Positions 10,307-19,399 are shown, counted from the first letter of the stretch. The stretch: DNA of 50,964 nucleotides from a bacterium (GCA_029580855.1 JAKPQH010000216.1:1-50964), one strand, 5' to 3'. The notes: generated from the letters alone by a model not told the origin. Numbers and translations are program-made.

Positions 10307-11017
10307 ATGCCGTGTGCTGCAATCTCATACTTCGTGCGTTCGATATTTTTGGGCGCGGCCGGTTTTAGTTTCTTGACAAACCTACCCCCCACCCATAAAA
10401 TCACGCTGGTCGTCGCAAGCGGTAATCGCGCGAAATACAAAGAGATTGCCGCCTTGCTGCGAGGGCTGGACGTACGCATCGTGCCGCTCGACCGGGTCGG
10501 GCCTGTTAGGGTGCCTCCGGAGGGCGGCGCCTCGTTTCTGGAGAACGCCCGGTGCAAGGCCGTGACCGTGGCGACGGCCACGGGGCGCGTGGCACTGGCC
10601 GACGACTCGGGTCTCGAGGTCGACGCGCTGGGCGGCGCCCCGGGCGTCCTGTCGGCGCGGTTCGGGGGTCCGGGCAAGACCGACGCCGAGAGATACCGAC
10701 TGCTCTTGGACAAACTCAGAGGGGTCCCTCCCGACAGACGGACGGCCCGATTCCGCTGCGTGATCGCCGTCGCGGAACCCGGCGGCGCGGTGCATTTTTC
10801 CGAGGGGACGTGTGAGGGGAGGATCACCGACACCCCGCGGGGGTCGCACGGTTTCGGGTACGATCCGGTCTTCGAGGTCCCTTCGCTCGGGCGGACGCTG
10901 GCCGAAGTCGGCCCGAGCGTCAAGAACCGCCTAAGCCATCGCGCGCAGGCGGTGCGCGGGGTCCGGGCGATTCTGAAGCGGATCCTGTCCTCGCCGGGCG
11001 CGGCGGCGCAGGACTGA
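10307..11017 (+). CDS. rdgB: XTP/dITP diphosphatase (RdgB/HAM1)
   Basis: It hydrolyses XTP, dITP and ITP to monophosphates and keeps deaminated purines out of nucleic acids. Family motifs are clear: VVASGNRAKYKEI (substrate and metal loop), LADDSGLEVDALGGAPGVLSARF and the C-terminal SHRAQAVR. The domain begins at about codon 32, and no ATG, GTG or TTG lies where the family normally starts. I list ATG 10307; TTG 10373 is the nearer alternative. A near-perfect promoter overlaps codons 23-32, so the true start is unresolved. Confidence 0.9.
   Translation: MPCAAISYFVRSIFLGAAGFSFLTNLPPTHKITLVVASGNRAKYKEIAALLRGLDVRIVPLDRVGPVRVPPEGGASFLENARCKAVTVATATGRVALADDSGLEVDALGGAPGVLSARFGGPGKTDAERYRLLLDKLRGVPPDRRTARFRCVIAVAEPGGAVHFSEGTCEGRITDTPRGSHGFGYDPVFEVPSLGRTLAEVGPSVKNRLSHRAQAVRGVRAILKRILSSPGAAAQD
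10373..10401 (+). promoter_or_regulatory. Strong sigma-70 promoter overlapping the rdgB 5' end
   Basis: TTGACA (10373-10378), a 17-bp spacer and TAAAAT (10396-10401) differ from consensus at one base. Transcription would start near 10408, after the listed start codon and at the first conserved residues of RdgB. Confidence 0.6.
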
Positions 11018-11024
11018 GACGTCT

Positions 11025-11101
<77 letters not shown>

Positions 11102-11130
11102 GGGGAGGGGTTGTGACCGGCGGAATGCGA

Positions 11131-11175
11131 ATTGCGGAACGAAGCGATGGGGGTATACATTTCGAACTCCGCAAT
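11131..11175. repeat. Inverted-repeat spacer between tRNA-Pro and tRNA-Arg
   Basis: ATTGCGGA (11131-11138) and TCCGCAAT (11168-11175) are exact reverse complements. Related sequence recurs in the next spacers. Confidence 0.55.
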
Positions 11176-11189
11176 CCGCATCGCGTTAT

Positions 11190-11267
11190 GCGCCTGTAGC
11201 TCAGCCCGGATAGAGCAACGGCCTCCGGAGCCGTGTGTCGCGTGTTCAAATCACGCCAGGCGCGCCA
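11190..11267 (+). tRNA. tRNA-Arg (CCG)
   Basis: The acceptor GCGCCTG pairs with CAGGCGC. The anticodon loop CTCCGGA between ACGGC and GCCGT gives CCG. Discriminator G, CCA encoded (11265-11267). Confidence 0.95.
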
Positions 11268-11281
11268 GTGACGATTTCGGG

Positions 11282-11323
11282 TTGCGGAATACGGATCGAC
11301 GACGTCGGTGTTTCAGTCCGCAA
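11282..11323. repeat. Inverted-repeat spacer between tRNA-Arg and tRNA-His
   Basis: TTGCGGA (11282-11288) pairs with TCCGCAA (11317-11323). The preceding bases CAGTGACGATTTCGG (about 11267-11281) recur at about 11586-11600 before the next such element, so the spacers are related copies. Confidence 0.55.
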
Positions 11324-11337
11324 TCCGCGAGGGGGAT

Positions 11338-11415
11338 GGTGAGCGTAGCTCAATTGGTCAGAGCACTGGACTGTGGCTCCAGGGGTTGAGGGTTCGAGTC
11401 CCTCCGTTCACCCCA
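11338..11415 (+). tRNA. tRNA-His (GTG)
   Basis: The acceptor GTGAGCG pairs with CGTTCAC. The extra 5' G (11338) faces C73 (11412), the histidine identity pair. Anticodon loop CTGTGGC; CCA encoded. Confidence 0.96.
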
Positions 11416-11509
11416 AGGAGGAATTGCAGGTTGCCGATTGGCGATTGCAGATCGAGACCCGGGCATTCGACCGTCAATCTGGAACCGGCAATTTGAGTTT
11501 TTGGAGAGG

Positions 11510-11586
11510 GCGCCCGTAGCTCAGTTGGATAGAGCGGCTGGCTTCGAACCAGCAGGTCGGGAGTTCAATCCTCTCCGGGCGCGCCA
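11510..11586 (+). tRNA. tRNA-Arg (TCG)
   Basis: The acceptor GCGCCCG pairs with CGGGCGC. The anticodon stem GCTGG/CCAGC has loop CTTCGAA, giving TCG. Discriminator G, CCA encoded. Confidence 0.95.
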
Positions 11587-11679
11587 GTGACGATTTCGGA
11601 TTGCGAACTGTGGAATGCGGAAAGGCGGCAGCGGGTCTTTCAGTCGGAATTCCGGAGTCCGAAATCCGCAACGTGAGGG

Positions 11680-11755
11680 GCGCCTGTAGCTCAGCGGATA
11701 GAGCAACTGCCTTCTAAGCAGTCGGTCGGGCGTTCAAGTCGCCCCAGGCGCGCCA
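11680..11755 (+). tRNA. tRNA-Arg (TCT)
   Basis: The acceptor GCGCCTG pairs with CAGGCGC. The stem ACTGC/GCAGT has loop CTTCTAA, giving TCT, which reads AGA and AGG. Discriminator G, CCA encoded. It is the third arginine isoacceptor in this cluster. Confidence 0.95.
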
Positions 11756-11853
11756 GCAAAGGCATTGTTGATTGACGGTTTTCGATTGGCGATTGTCAGG
11801 GCAGGTTTTGAATCTGCGATCCGCAATCGACACTCGGCAATCGTCGTACGGAT

Positions 11854-11929
<76 letters not shown>

Positions 11930-11948
11930 TCCGGTTCGCCGTACAGCG

Positions 11949-12032
11949 GCGAGAGTGGCGGAATGGCAGACGCGTCCCGTTTAGGGCGGGATGGGGCGAC
12001 CCGTGGGGGTTCAACTCCCCCCTCTCGCACCA
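11949..12032 (+). tRNA. tRNA-Leu (TAG)
   Basis: 84 nt with a long variable arm. The acceptor GCGAGAG pairs with CTCTCGC. The anticodon stem TCCCG/CGGGA has loop TTTAGGG, giving TAG. CCA encoded. It is followed 37 bases later by tig. Confidence 0.94.
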
Positions 12033-12069
12033 CGCCGATTACCCCTGCGTTCACCCCGCGTGAGACATC

Positions 12070-13371
12070 ATGAAAGTCACCGTCGAGGAGTTGACTCCAT
12101 CCAGGCGCGTTCTCAACGTCGAAGTACCCACCGAGCGGGTTGCCGACCGCGTCGAGGCCGTCTTTCGCGAGTGGGGCCAGAAGCTCCAGCTTCCCGGCTT
12201 CCGGCGGGGGCGTGTACCTCGCGAGATCATCCGGCGGCGTTTCGAGTCGGAAATCCACGACGAGGTCCTGCGCACGCTGATCCCCGACTCGTATCAGGAG
12301 GCGCTGGCCCAAGCGGCGCTCGAGCCGGTCGGTCAGCCGAACGTCGAGGATGTCCACTTCCAGGCCGGAGCGCCCCTCACGTACAAAGCGGTGGTGGAGG
12401 TCAAGCCACCCGTGGCGGTGCAGGACTACCGCGGCGTCCCGCTGGAACGGGAGAAGGTGGAGGTCTCGGAGCAGGAAATCGACCGGGCGCTGGAACACCT
12501 GCGTGTGGACTCGGCCGAATACGTGCCCATGGAGGGCTGGCCGGCGCTCAGGGACGACCTGGTCGTTCTGGACCACGAGGGCAGCCTGAACGGGAAACCC
12601 TTCAAAGGCGGCAGCGGCAAAAACCTCACCGTCGCTCTCGGTCACGAGGGCTACCTGCCGGGTTTCGCCGAGCAGCTGGCGGGCATGCAGAAGGGCGACA
12701 GCAAGCGCTTCGGCCTGCAGATACCGGCCGACTACCCGCGCAAGGACCTGGCGGGCCGCTCTGTCGAGTTCCACGTGGTCGTGAAGGAAGTGAAGAAGCG
12801 CCGCCTCCCCGAACTGGACGACGACTTCGCCAAAAGCGTCGGCGACGTGGAGACGCTGGCGGCGCTGCGGGACAAGCTCCGGGAGCGGCTGCAGCAGCGG
12901 AAAGCGCGCGAGCAGGAGGCGGCCCTGAAGCGCGCGCTGGTGGAGAAGTTGATCCAGCGGCATCCCATCGAGGTGCCGGAGGCCATGGTCGAGCGCGAGA
13001 CCGCCATCGTCCTGGAAGAGATGGCCATGGCGCTCCGGGCCACGGGCGGACGGGCGGAGGGTCTCCCCGACAATCCCGAGGCGTTGCAGGCGCAGGCGCG
13101 CGAGACGGCCATGCGGCGCGTGAAGCAGTCGCTCCTGCTGGAGGCCGTGGCCAAGCAGGAGCAGCTGACGGTGACGGACGAGGAGCTGGCGGCCGAGGCG
13201 AACGCGCTGGCCTCGCTCTACCGGCAGGACGCCGCGAGCGTGCGTCGCGTCCTGGACGACCCGGTACGGCGAGCCGGTCTGACCGGGCGAATCCTGGAAC
13301 GGAAGGCGATGGATTTCCTGTTCCAACACGCGACGATCACGGACGCGTTCCACCTCATCAGGCCCGCATGA
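12070..13371 (+). CDS. tig: Trigger factor
   Basis: The product is 433 aa, the usual length. It is the ribosome-bound chaperone and peptidyl-prolyl isomerase at the nascent-chain exit. The N-terminal ribosome-binding domain carries the family signature GFRRGRVPREII near residues 43-54. The FKBP-like PPIase domain covers about 155-245 (DLVVLDHEGSLNG…GYLPGFAEQLAGMQKGD), and the helical C-terminal chaperone domain runs to the end. It is followed 57 bases later by clpP and then clpX, the standard tig-clpP-clpX order. Confidence 0.97.
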   Translation: MKVTVEELTPSRRVLNVEVPTERVADRVEAVFREWGQKLQLPGFRRGRVPREIIRRRFESEIHDEVLRTLIPDSYQEALAQAALEPVGQPNVEDVHFQAGAPLTYKAVVEVKPPVAVQDYRGVPLEREKVEVSEQEIDRALEHLRVDSAEYVPMEGWPALRDDLVVLDHEGSLNGKPFKGGSGKNLTVALGHEGYLPGFAEQLAGMQKGDSKRFGLQIPADYPRKDLAGRSVEFHVVVKEVKKRRLPELDDDFAKSVGDVETLAALRDKLRERLQQRKAREQEAALKRALVEKLIQRHPIEVPEAMVERETAIVLEEMAMALRATGGRAEGLPDNPEALQAQARETAMRRVKQSLLLEAVAKQEQLTVTDEELAAEANALASLYRQDAASVRRVLDDPVRRAGLTGRILERKAMDFLFQHATITDAFHLIRPA

Positions 13372-13428
13372 TCTCCGCAGTCTGCGTCCCCGCCGCCGTT
13401 CGGACGGCGCGCGGGTGGAGGATATAGC

Positions 13429-14064
13429 ATGCTGGTTCCCATGGTGGTCGAGCAAACCAGCCGGGGCGAGCGCGCCTACGACATCTTCTCGCGCCTGCTG
13501 AAAGACCGCATCATCTTCATCGGGACCCCGATCGACGACATCGGGGCCAATCTGGTCATCGCCCAACTCCTCTTCCTGGAGGCGGAGGACCACGAGAAAG
13601 ACATCCACGTGTACATCAACTCGCCGGGGGGGTCGGTGACCGCCAGTCTGGCGATCTACGACACCATGCAGTTCGTGAAGCCCGCCATCGAAACCATCTG
13701 CATGGGGCAAGCCGCCAGCGGGGCCGCCCTGCTCCTCGCCGCCGGGACCAAAGGGAAACGCATGGCCCTGCCGCACTCCCGGATCATGATCCACCAGCCG
13801 TATGGCGGCGCCCAGGGGCAGGCGGTGGATATCCAGATCCAGGCGAAGGAGATCCTGCGTATGCGGGAAGAGCTGAACCGCATCATCGCGCGCCACACGG
13901 GCCAGCCTCTGGAGCGCGTGGAGAAGGACAGCGACCGGGATTTCTTTATGTCGCCCGAGGAGGCCAAGGAGTACGGCCTGGTGGACGAGGTCATCTTCTA
14001 TCGGGACCTGGCCAAACGGAAAGCCGAGGAGGCATCATCGGCGGGGGCTCCCGCGGCCGCGTAG
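13429..14064 (+). CDS. clpP: ATP-dependent Clp protease proteolytic subunit
   Basis: The product is 211 aa, with Shine-Dalgarno GGAGGAT six bases before ATG. It is the serine protease core of ClpXP. The catalytic triad is S97 (GQAASG), H122 (MIHQPYGG) and D171 ([11 protein letters not shown]). The usual Met after the serine is Gly here. It has a slightly extended Ala-rich C-terminus. clpX follows after 70 bases. Confidence 0.97.
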   Translation: MLVPMVVEQTSRGERAYDIFSRLLKDRIIFIGTPIDDIGANLVIAQLLFLEAEDHEKDIHVYINSPGGSVTASLAIYDTMQFVKPAIETICMGQAASGAALLLAAGTKGKRMALPHSRIMIHQPYGGAQGQAVDIQIQAKEILRMREELNRIIARHTGQPLERVEKDSDRDFFMSPEEAKEYGLVDEVIFYRDLAKRKAEEASSAGAPAAA

Positions 14065-14134
14065 CGGCGCGGGCGGGAGTCGGTTCGGCCGCGCCCGACC
14101 CGCGGGCCCGGCCCTCCACGACAGAGAGGTGTGG

Positions 14135-15382
14135 ATGGCAAAAGCGGTGAAGGGTGGCGGAAAGCTGCAGTGCTCTTTTTGCGGCAAGAGCCAGGACGAC
14201 GTCCGGAAGCTCATCGCCGGCCCGACGGTGTATATCTGCGACGAATGCATCGAGCTCTGCAACGACATCATCGCCGAGGAGTGGGAGCAGGAGAAACCCA
14301 AAGGCGGGAGCGCGCTGCCGAAGCCGGCGGAGATCAAAGCCGCTCTGGACCAGTACGTGGTGGGTCAGGAACGGGCCAAAAAGACCCTGGCCGTCGCGGT
14401 GCACAACCACTATAAGCGGATCAACGCCCGCCAGTCGTTCGACGACGTCGAGCTCGCCAAATCGAACATCCTGCTCATCGGGCCCACCGGCTCCGGTAAG
14501 ACCCTGCTGGCCCAGACGCTCGCCAAGATCCTGGATGTCCCCTTCACCATCGCCGACGCCACCACATTGACGGAGGCCGGGTACGTCGGCGAGGATGTGG
14601 AGAATATCATTCTGCGGCTGCTCCAGGTGGCGGATTACGACGTGGAGCGCGCCGAGCGGGGCATCATCTATATCGATGAGATCGACAAAATCGCCCGCAA
14701 ATCGGAGAACCCCTCCATTACACGCGACGTTTCCGGGGAAGGCGTCCAGCAGGCTCTGCTCAAGATCCTGGAGGGGACGGTGGCCAATGTCCCGCCCCAG
14801 GGCGGGCGCAAGCACCCGCAACAAGACTACCTTCAGGTCGACACGACCAATATTCTGTTCATCTGCGGCGGCGCGTTCGTGGGGCTGGAGAAGATCGTCC
14901 AGGCGCGGGTCGGCGAGCGCCGCGTGGGCTTCGGCTCGCACCTCTCGGGGCGGAAGGACCGGAAGCTGTCGGAGCTGCTGGGCGAATTGCAGCCGGAGGA
15001 TCTGCTCCGCTACGGCCTGATTCCGGAGCTGGTGGGGCGTCTGCCCGTGGCGGCGGTCCTGCACGAGCTGGACGAGAAGCTGCTGGTCCGTATCCTGCGG
15101 GAGCCCAGGAACTCGCTGCTCCGCCAGTACCAGAAGTTCTTCGACTTCGAACAGGTGACGCTGACCTTTACGGAGGACGCGGTGGCGGCGGTGGCGGAAG
15201 AGGCCGCCAGGCGCGGGACCGGGGCACGCGGGCTCCGCGCCATCCTGGAAGACATCATGCTCGACATCATGTACGAGCTGCCGTCGCAGTCCGGCATCAG
15301 CGAGTGCATCATCAACCGCGATGTGGTGTCGGAGCGCAAACACCCCATCGTCCTCTACAAGAAGAAGGCCGAGTCCGCCTGA
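14135..15382 (+). CDS. clpX: ClpXP ATPase subunit ClpX
   Basis: The product is 415 aa. ATG 14135 has AGAGAGGTG upstream; GTG 14129 is an alternative. It is the AAA+ unfoldase that feeds ClpP. An N-terminal four-cysteine zinc domain (CSFC…CDEC) is followed by Walker A GPTGSGKT, the pore-loop region GYVGEDVEN, Walker [10 protein letters not shown] and the [16 protein letters not shown] segment. The RVGFG tripeptide-type loop corresponds to the IGF loop that docks on ClpP. Confidence 0.97.
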   Translation: MAKAVKGGGKLQCSFCGKSQDDVRKLIAGPTVYICDECIELCNDIIAEEWEQEKPKGGSALPKPAEIKAALDQYVVGQERAKKTLAVAVHNHYKRINARQSFDDVELAKSNILLIGPTGSGKTLLAQTLAKILDVPFTIADATTLTEAGYVGEDVENIILRLLQVADYDVERAERGIIYIDEIDKIARKSENPSITRDVSGEGVQQALLKILEGTVANVPPQGGRKHPQQDYLQVDTTNILFICGGAFVGLEKIVQARVGERRVGFGSHLSGRKDRKLSELLGELQPEDLLRYGLIPELVGRLPVAAVLHELDEKLLVRILREPRNSLLRQYQKFFDFEQVTLTFTEDAVAAVAEEAARRGTGARGLRAILEDIMLDIMYELPSQSGISECIINRDVVSERKHPIVLYKKKAESA

Positions 15383-15441
15383 GCGGGCGCGTCGGCCGCG
15401 CGGGGCAGGGGCGCATGAGACAGCCTCGGGCCGGAGAGCAC

Positions 15442-16350
15442 ATGTCGGGTCGCGGCGCGGCACGGCGCGCGGTGTGGGCGCTGCTCGGGGTCCTCGGGGT
15501 TGTCTGTCTCCTGCAGGGCTGCGTCGCCTACGACTTCCTGTACGGCAAACCGGCGCGTCGGGAGACCCAGCAGTCGGACCAGGAGCTGATGCGGTCCGCC
15601 GAGGGGCAGATGCAGCGGGGACGCTACGACGACGCCCGCAAGGCGCTGCAGCGGCTCATGAACCAGTACCCGGACAGCGACCTGGTCGCGGCGGCCCGCC
15701 TGGGAACGGCGCGGGCGCTCTACCAGGAAAAGAAGTACGACGAAGCCCGGGCGGAGTACCAGCGTTTTCTGGAGCTGCACCCCCAGCACGAGCGGGCCGA
15801 CGAGGCGCACTACTACCTCGGGATGGCCTACGTCCGGGCGGCGGATGCTCCGGACCGGGATCAGAGCTACACCAAGAAGGGCCTGGAGGAGTTCACGCTG
15901 CTGGTCCGCCAGATACCGGATTCGCAGTATGTGCCCGACGCCCGGCAGCGGATCGCGGCGGCGCGCCAGAAGCTGGCCGAGAAGGACCTGTACGTCGGAC
16001 GGTTCTACTTCGACCGGGGCAACTACGCCGCCGCCGTGGGGCGCTTCACGAGCCTGCTGGCCAACTACGACGCGGCCGGGTCCGACGACCAGGCGCTGTA
16101 CTTCCTGGGAGAGTCGCTGTGGCGCCTGGAGCAGAAGGACGAGGCCCGCGCCGCATTTCAACGGCTGCTCCAGGAGCATTCGCAGTCCGAGTGGGCCCCC
16201 GCCGCGGCCAAGCGTCTGGAGGTGGCGCTGGTGCGCACGGGCCCCCCTCAGCCGAAGGGGCCCGGAGTCTTCCAGCGGATGCGCCAGGCGCTGGGCGAGA
16301 CCTGGGACGAGTTGAGCGAGACCGTACGCAGCTATCGAATCTTTCAGTGA
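15442..16350 (+). CDS. Outer-membrane assembly lipoprotein, BamD/YfiO type
   Basis: The product is 302 aa, starting at ATG 15442 with GGAGAG upstream (ATG 15415 in frame is possible). The signal peptide ends in a lipobox LLQG-C27. The mature part is a run of TPR-like repeats (GQMQRGRYDDARKALQRLM, AEYQRFLELHPQHERADEAHYYLG…) as in BamD, which works with BamA in beta-barrel insertion. At this length and divergence another TPR lipoprotein of the CpoB kind cannot be excluded. Confidence 0.75.
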   Translation: MSGRGAARRAVWALLGVLGVVCLLQGCVAYDFLYGKPARRETQQSDQELMRSAEGQMQRGRYDDARKALQRLMNQYPDSDLVAAARLGTARALYQEKKYDEARAEYQRFLELHPQHERADEAHYYLGMAYVRAADAPDRDQSYTKKGLEEFTLLVRQIPDSQYVPDARQRIAAARQKLAEKDLYVGRFYFDRGNYAAAVGRFTSLLANYDAAGSDDQALYFLGESLWRLEQKDEARAAFQRLLQEHSQSEWAPAAAKRLEVALVRTGPPQPKGPGVFQRMRQALGETWDELSETVRSYRIFQ

Positions 16351-16403
16351 TCGCCCGCCGCCCGGGCGGCCGAGGCGGCGACGGGCGCAGGATCCACCAC
16401 GAC

Positions 16404-17120
16404 ATGCCCCCCGATATCCGACAGCTCGTCCGGCGCGGGACCGCGGCTTTCGAGGCGGGCGAGTATTCCGAGGCCGAGATGCTCCTGCTCCGGGTCCTGG
16501 ATGGGAATACGGGCTACGCCAACGTCTACCACATGCTGGGGGTGATCGCCGGCCTGCGGGGGGCGCGGCAGCGGGCCGCGGACCTCTTCCAGCGCGCCCT
16601 GACGCTCAACCCGCGTTACCGCGAGGCGCGGCTCAGCCTGGCCGTCACGCTGGCGGATATGGGGGCGTACGACGCCGCGGCGGCGGAGATGGCCGTGCTG
16701 GAGGACCGCGAGTCCGCCGACGCCGATCACCCCAAGCCGGCGATTCTCGGGAAACTGGCCAACGCGCACGCCGACCTGGCCCGGAAGTACCACGCGCTGG
16801 GAATGTACGCGGAGGCGGTGGGGGAGTACGACAAGGCGCTCGGCCTCTGCCCCACCTTTCCGGACATCCACAACCGGCGGGCGGCGAGCTGCCGGGAGCT
16901 TGGGGACTATGCCGGGGCCAAAGCCTCGCTGGCGCGGGCGCTGGAGCTCAACCCGCGATACGTCGAGGCCTACGTGAACCTCGGGCAGCTCCATCGGTGC
17001 ACGGGACACGTGGCGGAGGCGATGGCCGCCTGGCGGCGGGCCCTCGAGCTCAACCCCGAGCACCCGCTCGCCCGCGTCTGTCTGGCCCAGATCTCGGCCT
17101 CCGGGGCGGACGGCGGGTGA
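16404..17120 (+). CDS. TPR-repeat protein
   Basis: The product is 238 aa, beginning MPPDIRQLVRRGTAAFEAG. It contains about six tetratricopeptide repeats, including ANVYHMLGVIAGLRGARQ, PDIHNRRAASCRELGDYA and VEAYVNLGQLHRCTGH. There is no signal peptide, so it is probably cytoplasmic. The stop overlaps the rsmA GTG start by four bases, implying translational coupling. The specific partner is unknown. Confidence 0.85.
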   Translation: MPPDIRQLVRRGTAAFEAGEYSEAEMLLLRVLDGNTGYANVYHMLGVIAGLRGARQRAADLFQRALTLNPRYREARLSLAVTLADMGAYDAAAAEMAVLEDRESADADHPKPAILGKLANAHADLARKYHALGMYAEAVGEYDKALGLCPTFPDIHNRRAASCRELGDYAGAKASLARALELNPRYVEAYVNLGQLHRCTGHVAEAMAAWRRALELNPEHPLARVCLAQISASGADGG

Positions 17121-18037
17121 CCCGCACGGAACCGGCCCGGGCTTCCCTCCTGTCGCAGACACGGGCGCTGCTCGACGCCCACGGGCTGCGACCCCGCCGA
17201 CGGCGTGGGCAGAATTTCCTCGTGGATCCCGGCGTGCGCGATCGGATCGTGGCCGCCGCAGAGCTCGGCCCCGACAGTCTCGTGGTGGAGATCGGCCCGG
17301 GGACGGGGATCTTGACCGACGCCATGCTCCGCACCGGCGCCAGCGTCCTGGCCGTGGAGCTGGACCGAGACCTCGCCCGGCTGCTGTCCGAGCGACTGGC
17401 CGGCAACCCGCGGTTCGCCATCCGGTCGGCCGACGCCCTGGAGTTTGACTTTACCCAGGCGCTCCGCGACGACCCCCGACGTGGCCGCGCGCGGGTGGTG
17501 GCGAACATCCCGTACTACATCACCACCCCCTTGATTCTCCGGCTGGTTCGCCAGCGGGAGAATTTCGAGTTCCTGTGCCTGACGGTGCAGCGCGAGGTGG
17601 CGGAGCGCCTCACCGCCGGTCCGGGAAGGAAGAGCTACGGCGCCTTGACCCTGGCTTGCCAGTATCGGGCCAGCGTCCGCGCGGTGGAGGCCATCCCGCG
17701 GACCGCCTTTCACCCGGTACCCGAGGTGGACTCAACGCTTGTCCGTTTTGATCTGCTGGATGCTCCGCGCGTGAGGGTGGCCGAGCCCCGGCAGCTCTTC
17801 ACGGTCATTCGGGCGGCGTTCGGCGCCCGGCGCAAAACGCTTCGGAACGCGCTGTGCCGGGCGGGCTGGCCGGCCCGGGACGCGGAAGCCGCGCTGGGTC
17901 GGGCCGGGGTGGCGGCCATGCGCCGGGGAGAGACCTTGACGCTGGAGGAATTCGCGCGGCTCAGCGACGCACTCCCGGCGCGACCGACCCGCGAGCGGGC
18001 GGGTGGAGACCGGGACTCCGGCGCGGACGCGGTCTGA
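17117..18037 (+). CDS. rsmA: 16S rRNA dimethyladenosine transferase
   Basis: The product is 306 aa with start GTG 17117 inside the preceding stop (GTGA). It dimethylates the two adjacent adenines near the 16S 3' end. Motifs: RRRRGQNFLVDPGV, SAM motif I VVEIGPGTGILT, AVELDRDLARLL and motif IV NIPYYITTPLI. The C-terminal region is the usual KsgA helical domain, with FHPVPEVDSTLVRFD. Confidence 0.95.
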   Translation: MTRTEPARASLLSQTRALLDAHGLRPRRRRGQNFLVDPGVRDRIVAAAELGPDSLVVEIGPGTGILTDAMLRTGASVLAVELDRDLARLLSERLAGNPRFAIRSADALEFDFTQALRDDPRRGRARVVANIPYYITTPLILRLVRQRENFEFLCLTVQREVAERLTAGPGRKSYGALTLACQYRASVRAVEAIPRTAFHPVPEVDSTLVRFDLLDAPRVRVAEPRQLFTVIRAAFGARRKTLRNALCRAGWPARDAEAALGRAGVAAMRRGETLTLEEFARLSDALPARPTRERAGGDRDSGADAV

Positions 18038-18047
18038 GGAGGCGCGC

Positions 18048-18488
18048 ATGAGAACCGAGGCGCGACGTTGGCGGAGCACGCGGATGACCCGCTGGCGGCG
18101 AACGGCGGGGGGTGCGGTGACCGTCGTGGCGTTCACCGAGTCGGGGCGGCTGCACCGCGTGCGGGTCTCGCGCCGATTGCTGGCGGTCGCGGGGCTCCTG
18201 ACCGCGGTCCTGCTGGTGGGCTCCACCACGTCGGCGGTGCGGCTGTTCCGCGAGCAGGTGGACTTGGCGCGCATGACCTACCTGGAGCAGGAGAACAAGT
18301 CCCTGGCGTCGCTGCTGGAGGGACAGGCGGAGCAACTCAGCCGGCTCAAGCTCGAGGTCGCCCGCCTGAAGGAGTTCGAGCAGAACCTGCGCGTCGTCTC
18401 CGGCATGGACGCACAGCCCGAGCCCGCGGTCGCCGCCCCGGCGAACGTCGAGAAGGCCGAGAAGAAGGAGCCGCGGCGCAAACGGTGA
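18048..18488 (+). CDS. Membrane-anchored coiled-coil protein (M23-peptidase N-terminal-like)
   Basis: The product is 146 aa. Shine-Dalgarno GAGGAGG overlaps the rsmA stop. The order is: basic N-terminus, a short strand-rich piece (VTVVAFTESGRLHRVRVSRR), one transmembrane helix (about 45-65), a coiled coil (about 73-125: LEQENKSLASLLEGQAEQLS…) and a charged, Lys-rich tail. This layout is that of the N-terminus of many periplasmic M23 (LytM) metallopeptidases, but no peptidase domain follows in any frame. It could be a LytM regulator-like scaffold or a shortened paralogue. Confidence 0.7.
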   Translation: MRTEARRWRSTRMTRWRRTAGGAVTVVAFTESGRLHRVRVSRRLLAVAGLLTAVLLVGSTTSAVRLFREQVDLARMTYLEQENKSLASLLEGQAEQLSRLKLEVARLKEFEQNLRVVSGMDAQPEPAVAAPANVEKAEKKEPRRKR

Positions 18489-18526
18489 CGGCGCGGCCCG
18501 GGCGCCCGAGCGAGAGGCCGAGACGG

Positions 18527-19399
18527 ATGCAGACCGAGCGGCAGGCGGAGCGGAGGCCGCCCGACGGCCGGTCCTTGACCGGAGCGGAGGCGCAAGCGTA
18601 CCGGGGTCTGCGCGACGTGGTGCTCGCCGCCGGCGGCATCGATATCGGCCGGTACAAGGACCGCTGCCTGCTGCGCCGCATCGCGGTCCGGCAGCGCGCG
18701 TCCGGAGCCGCGGATCTTCGGACCTATCTCAAGCTGGTGAAGCGGGATCCCCTGGAACGCGCACAGCTGGTCAAGGCGCTCACCGTTCATGTCTCGCAGT
18801 TCTTCCGGAACCCCAGCACTTTCCACGCGCTGCAGCACGAGGTGCTTCCGGCCATCCTGGCCGAGAAGGACCGGACCGGCGGCCGCGCCCTGCGTCTCTG
18901 GAGCGCCGGCTGCGCCTGCGGGGAGGAAGCCTACTCGCTGGCGTTGCTGCTGTGCGAGACGGCGCAGGACGCCCTCGAGCGGTACTCCACCACCATCTAC
19001 GGGACGGACATCGAGCCGGAGTGCTTGCACGCAGCCCGGGAGGGCCGCTACCCCGCGTCCAGCCTCAAATCCGTGCCCGCGAGCTGGCGGCAGCGGTACT
19101 TCACCGCCGCCGGCGTCCAGTATACGGTGGGGCCCGAACTCCGGAGGCTCGTGCATTTCAAGCGCCACAACATCTTGGACCCCGTGCCGTTCGGCCGCAT
19201 CGACCTCGCGGTCTGCCGCAATGTCCTCATCTATATGTCGGATTCGCTGCAGGAACAGGTGTTGCTCGGCATCCACGCCGCCCTGAGCGCGCGGGGCTAT
19301 CTCGTCCTGGGAAAAGTGGAGGGGCTGGCGGGGGCGACCCGCAACGTTTTCGAGCCGGTGAACGTTCCGGAGCGCGTGTACCGGAAGCGTGAGCGATGA
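18527..19399 (+). CDS. cheR: Chemotaxis protein methyltransferase CheR
   Basis: The product is 290 aa. It methylates glutamates on chemoreceptors using SAM. An N-terminal all-helical CheR_N domain (about 20-75) is followed by the methyltransferase domain with LWSAGCACGEEAYSLALLL (motif I) and FGRIDLAVCRNVLIYM. The start is ATG 18527; longer reading-frame extensions run through the preceding gene and are rejected. It heads the chemotaxis block, although a promoter follows it before the receptor. Confidence 0.93.
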   Translation: MQTERQAERRPPDGRSLTGAEAQAYRGLRDVVLAAGGIDIGRYKDRCLLRRIAVRQRASGAADLRTYLKLVKRDPLERAQLVKALTVHVSQFFRNPSTFHALQHEVLPAILAEKDRTGGRALRLWSAGCACGEEAYSLALLLCETAQDALERYSTTIYGTDIEPECLHAAREGRYPASSLKSVPASWRQRYFTAAGVQYTVGPELRRLVHFKRHNILDPVPFGRIDLAVCRNVLIYMSDSLQEQVLLGIHAALSARGYLVLGKVEGLAGATRNVFEPVNVPERVYRKRER

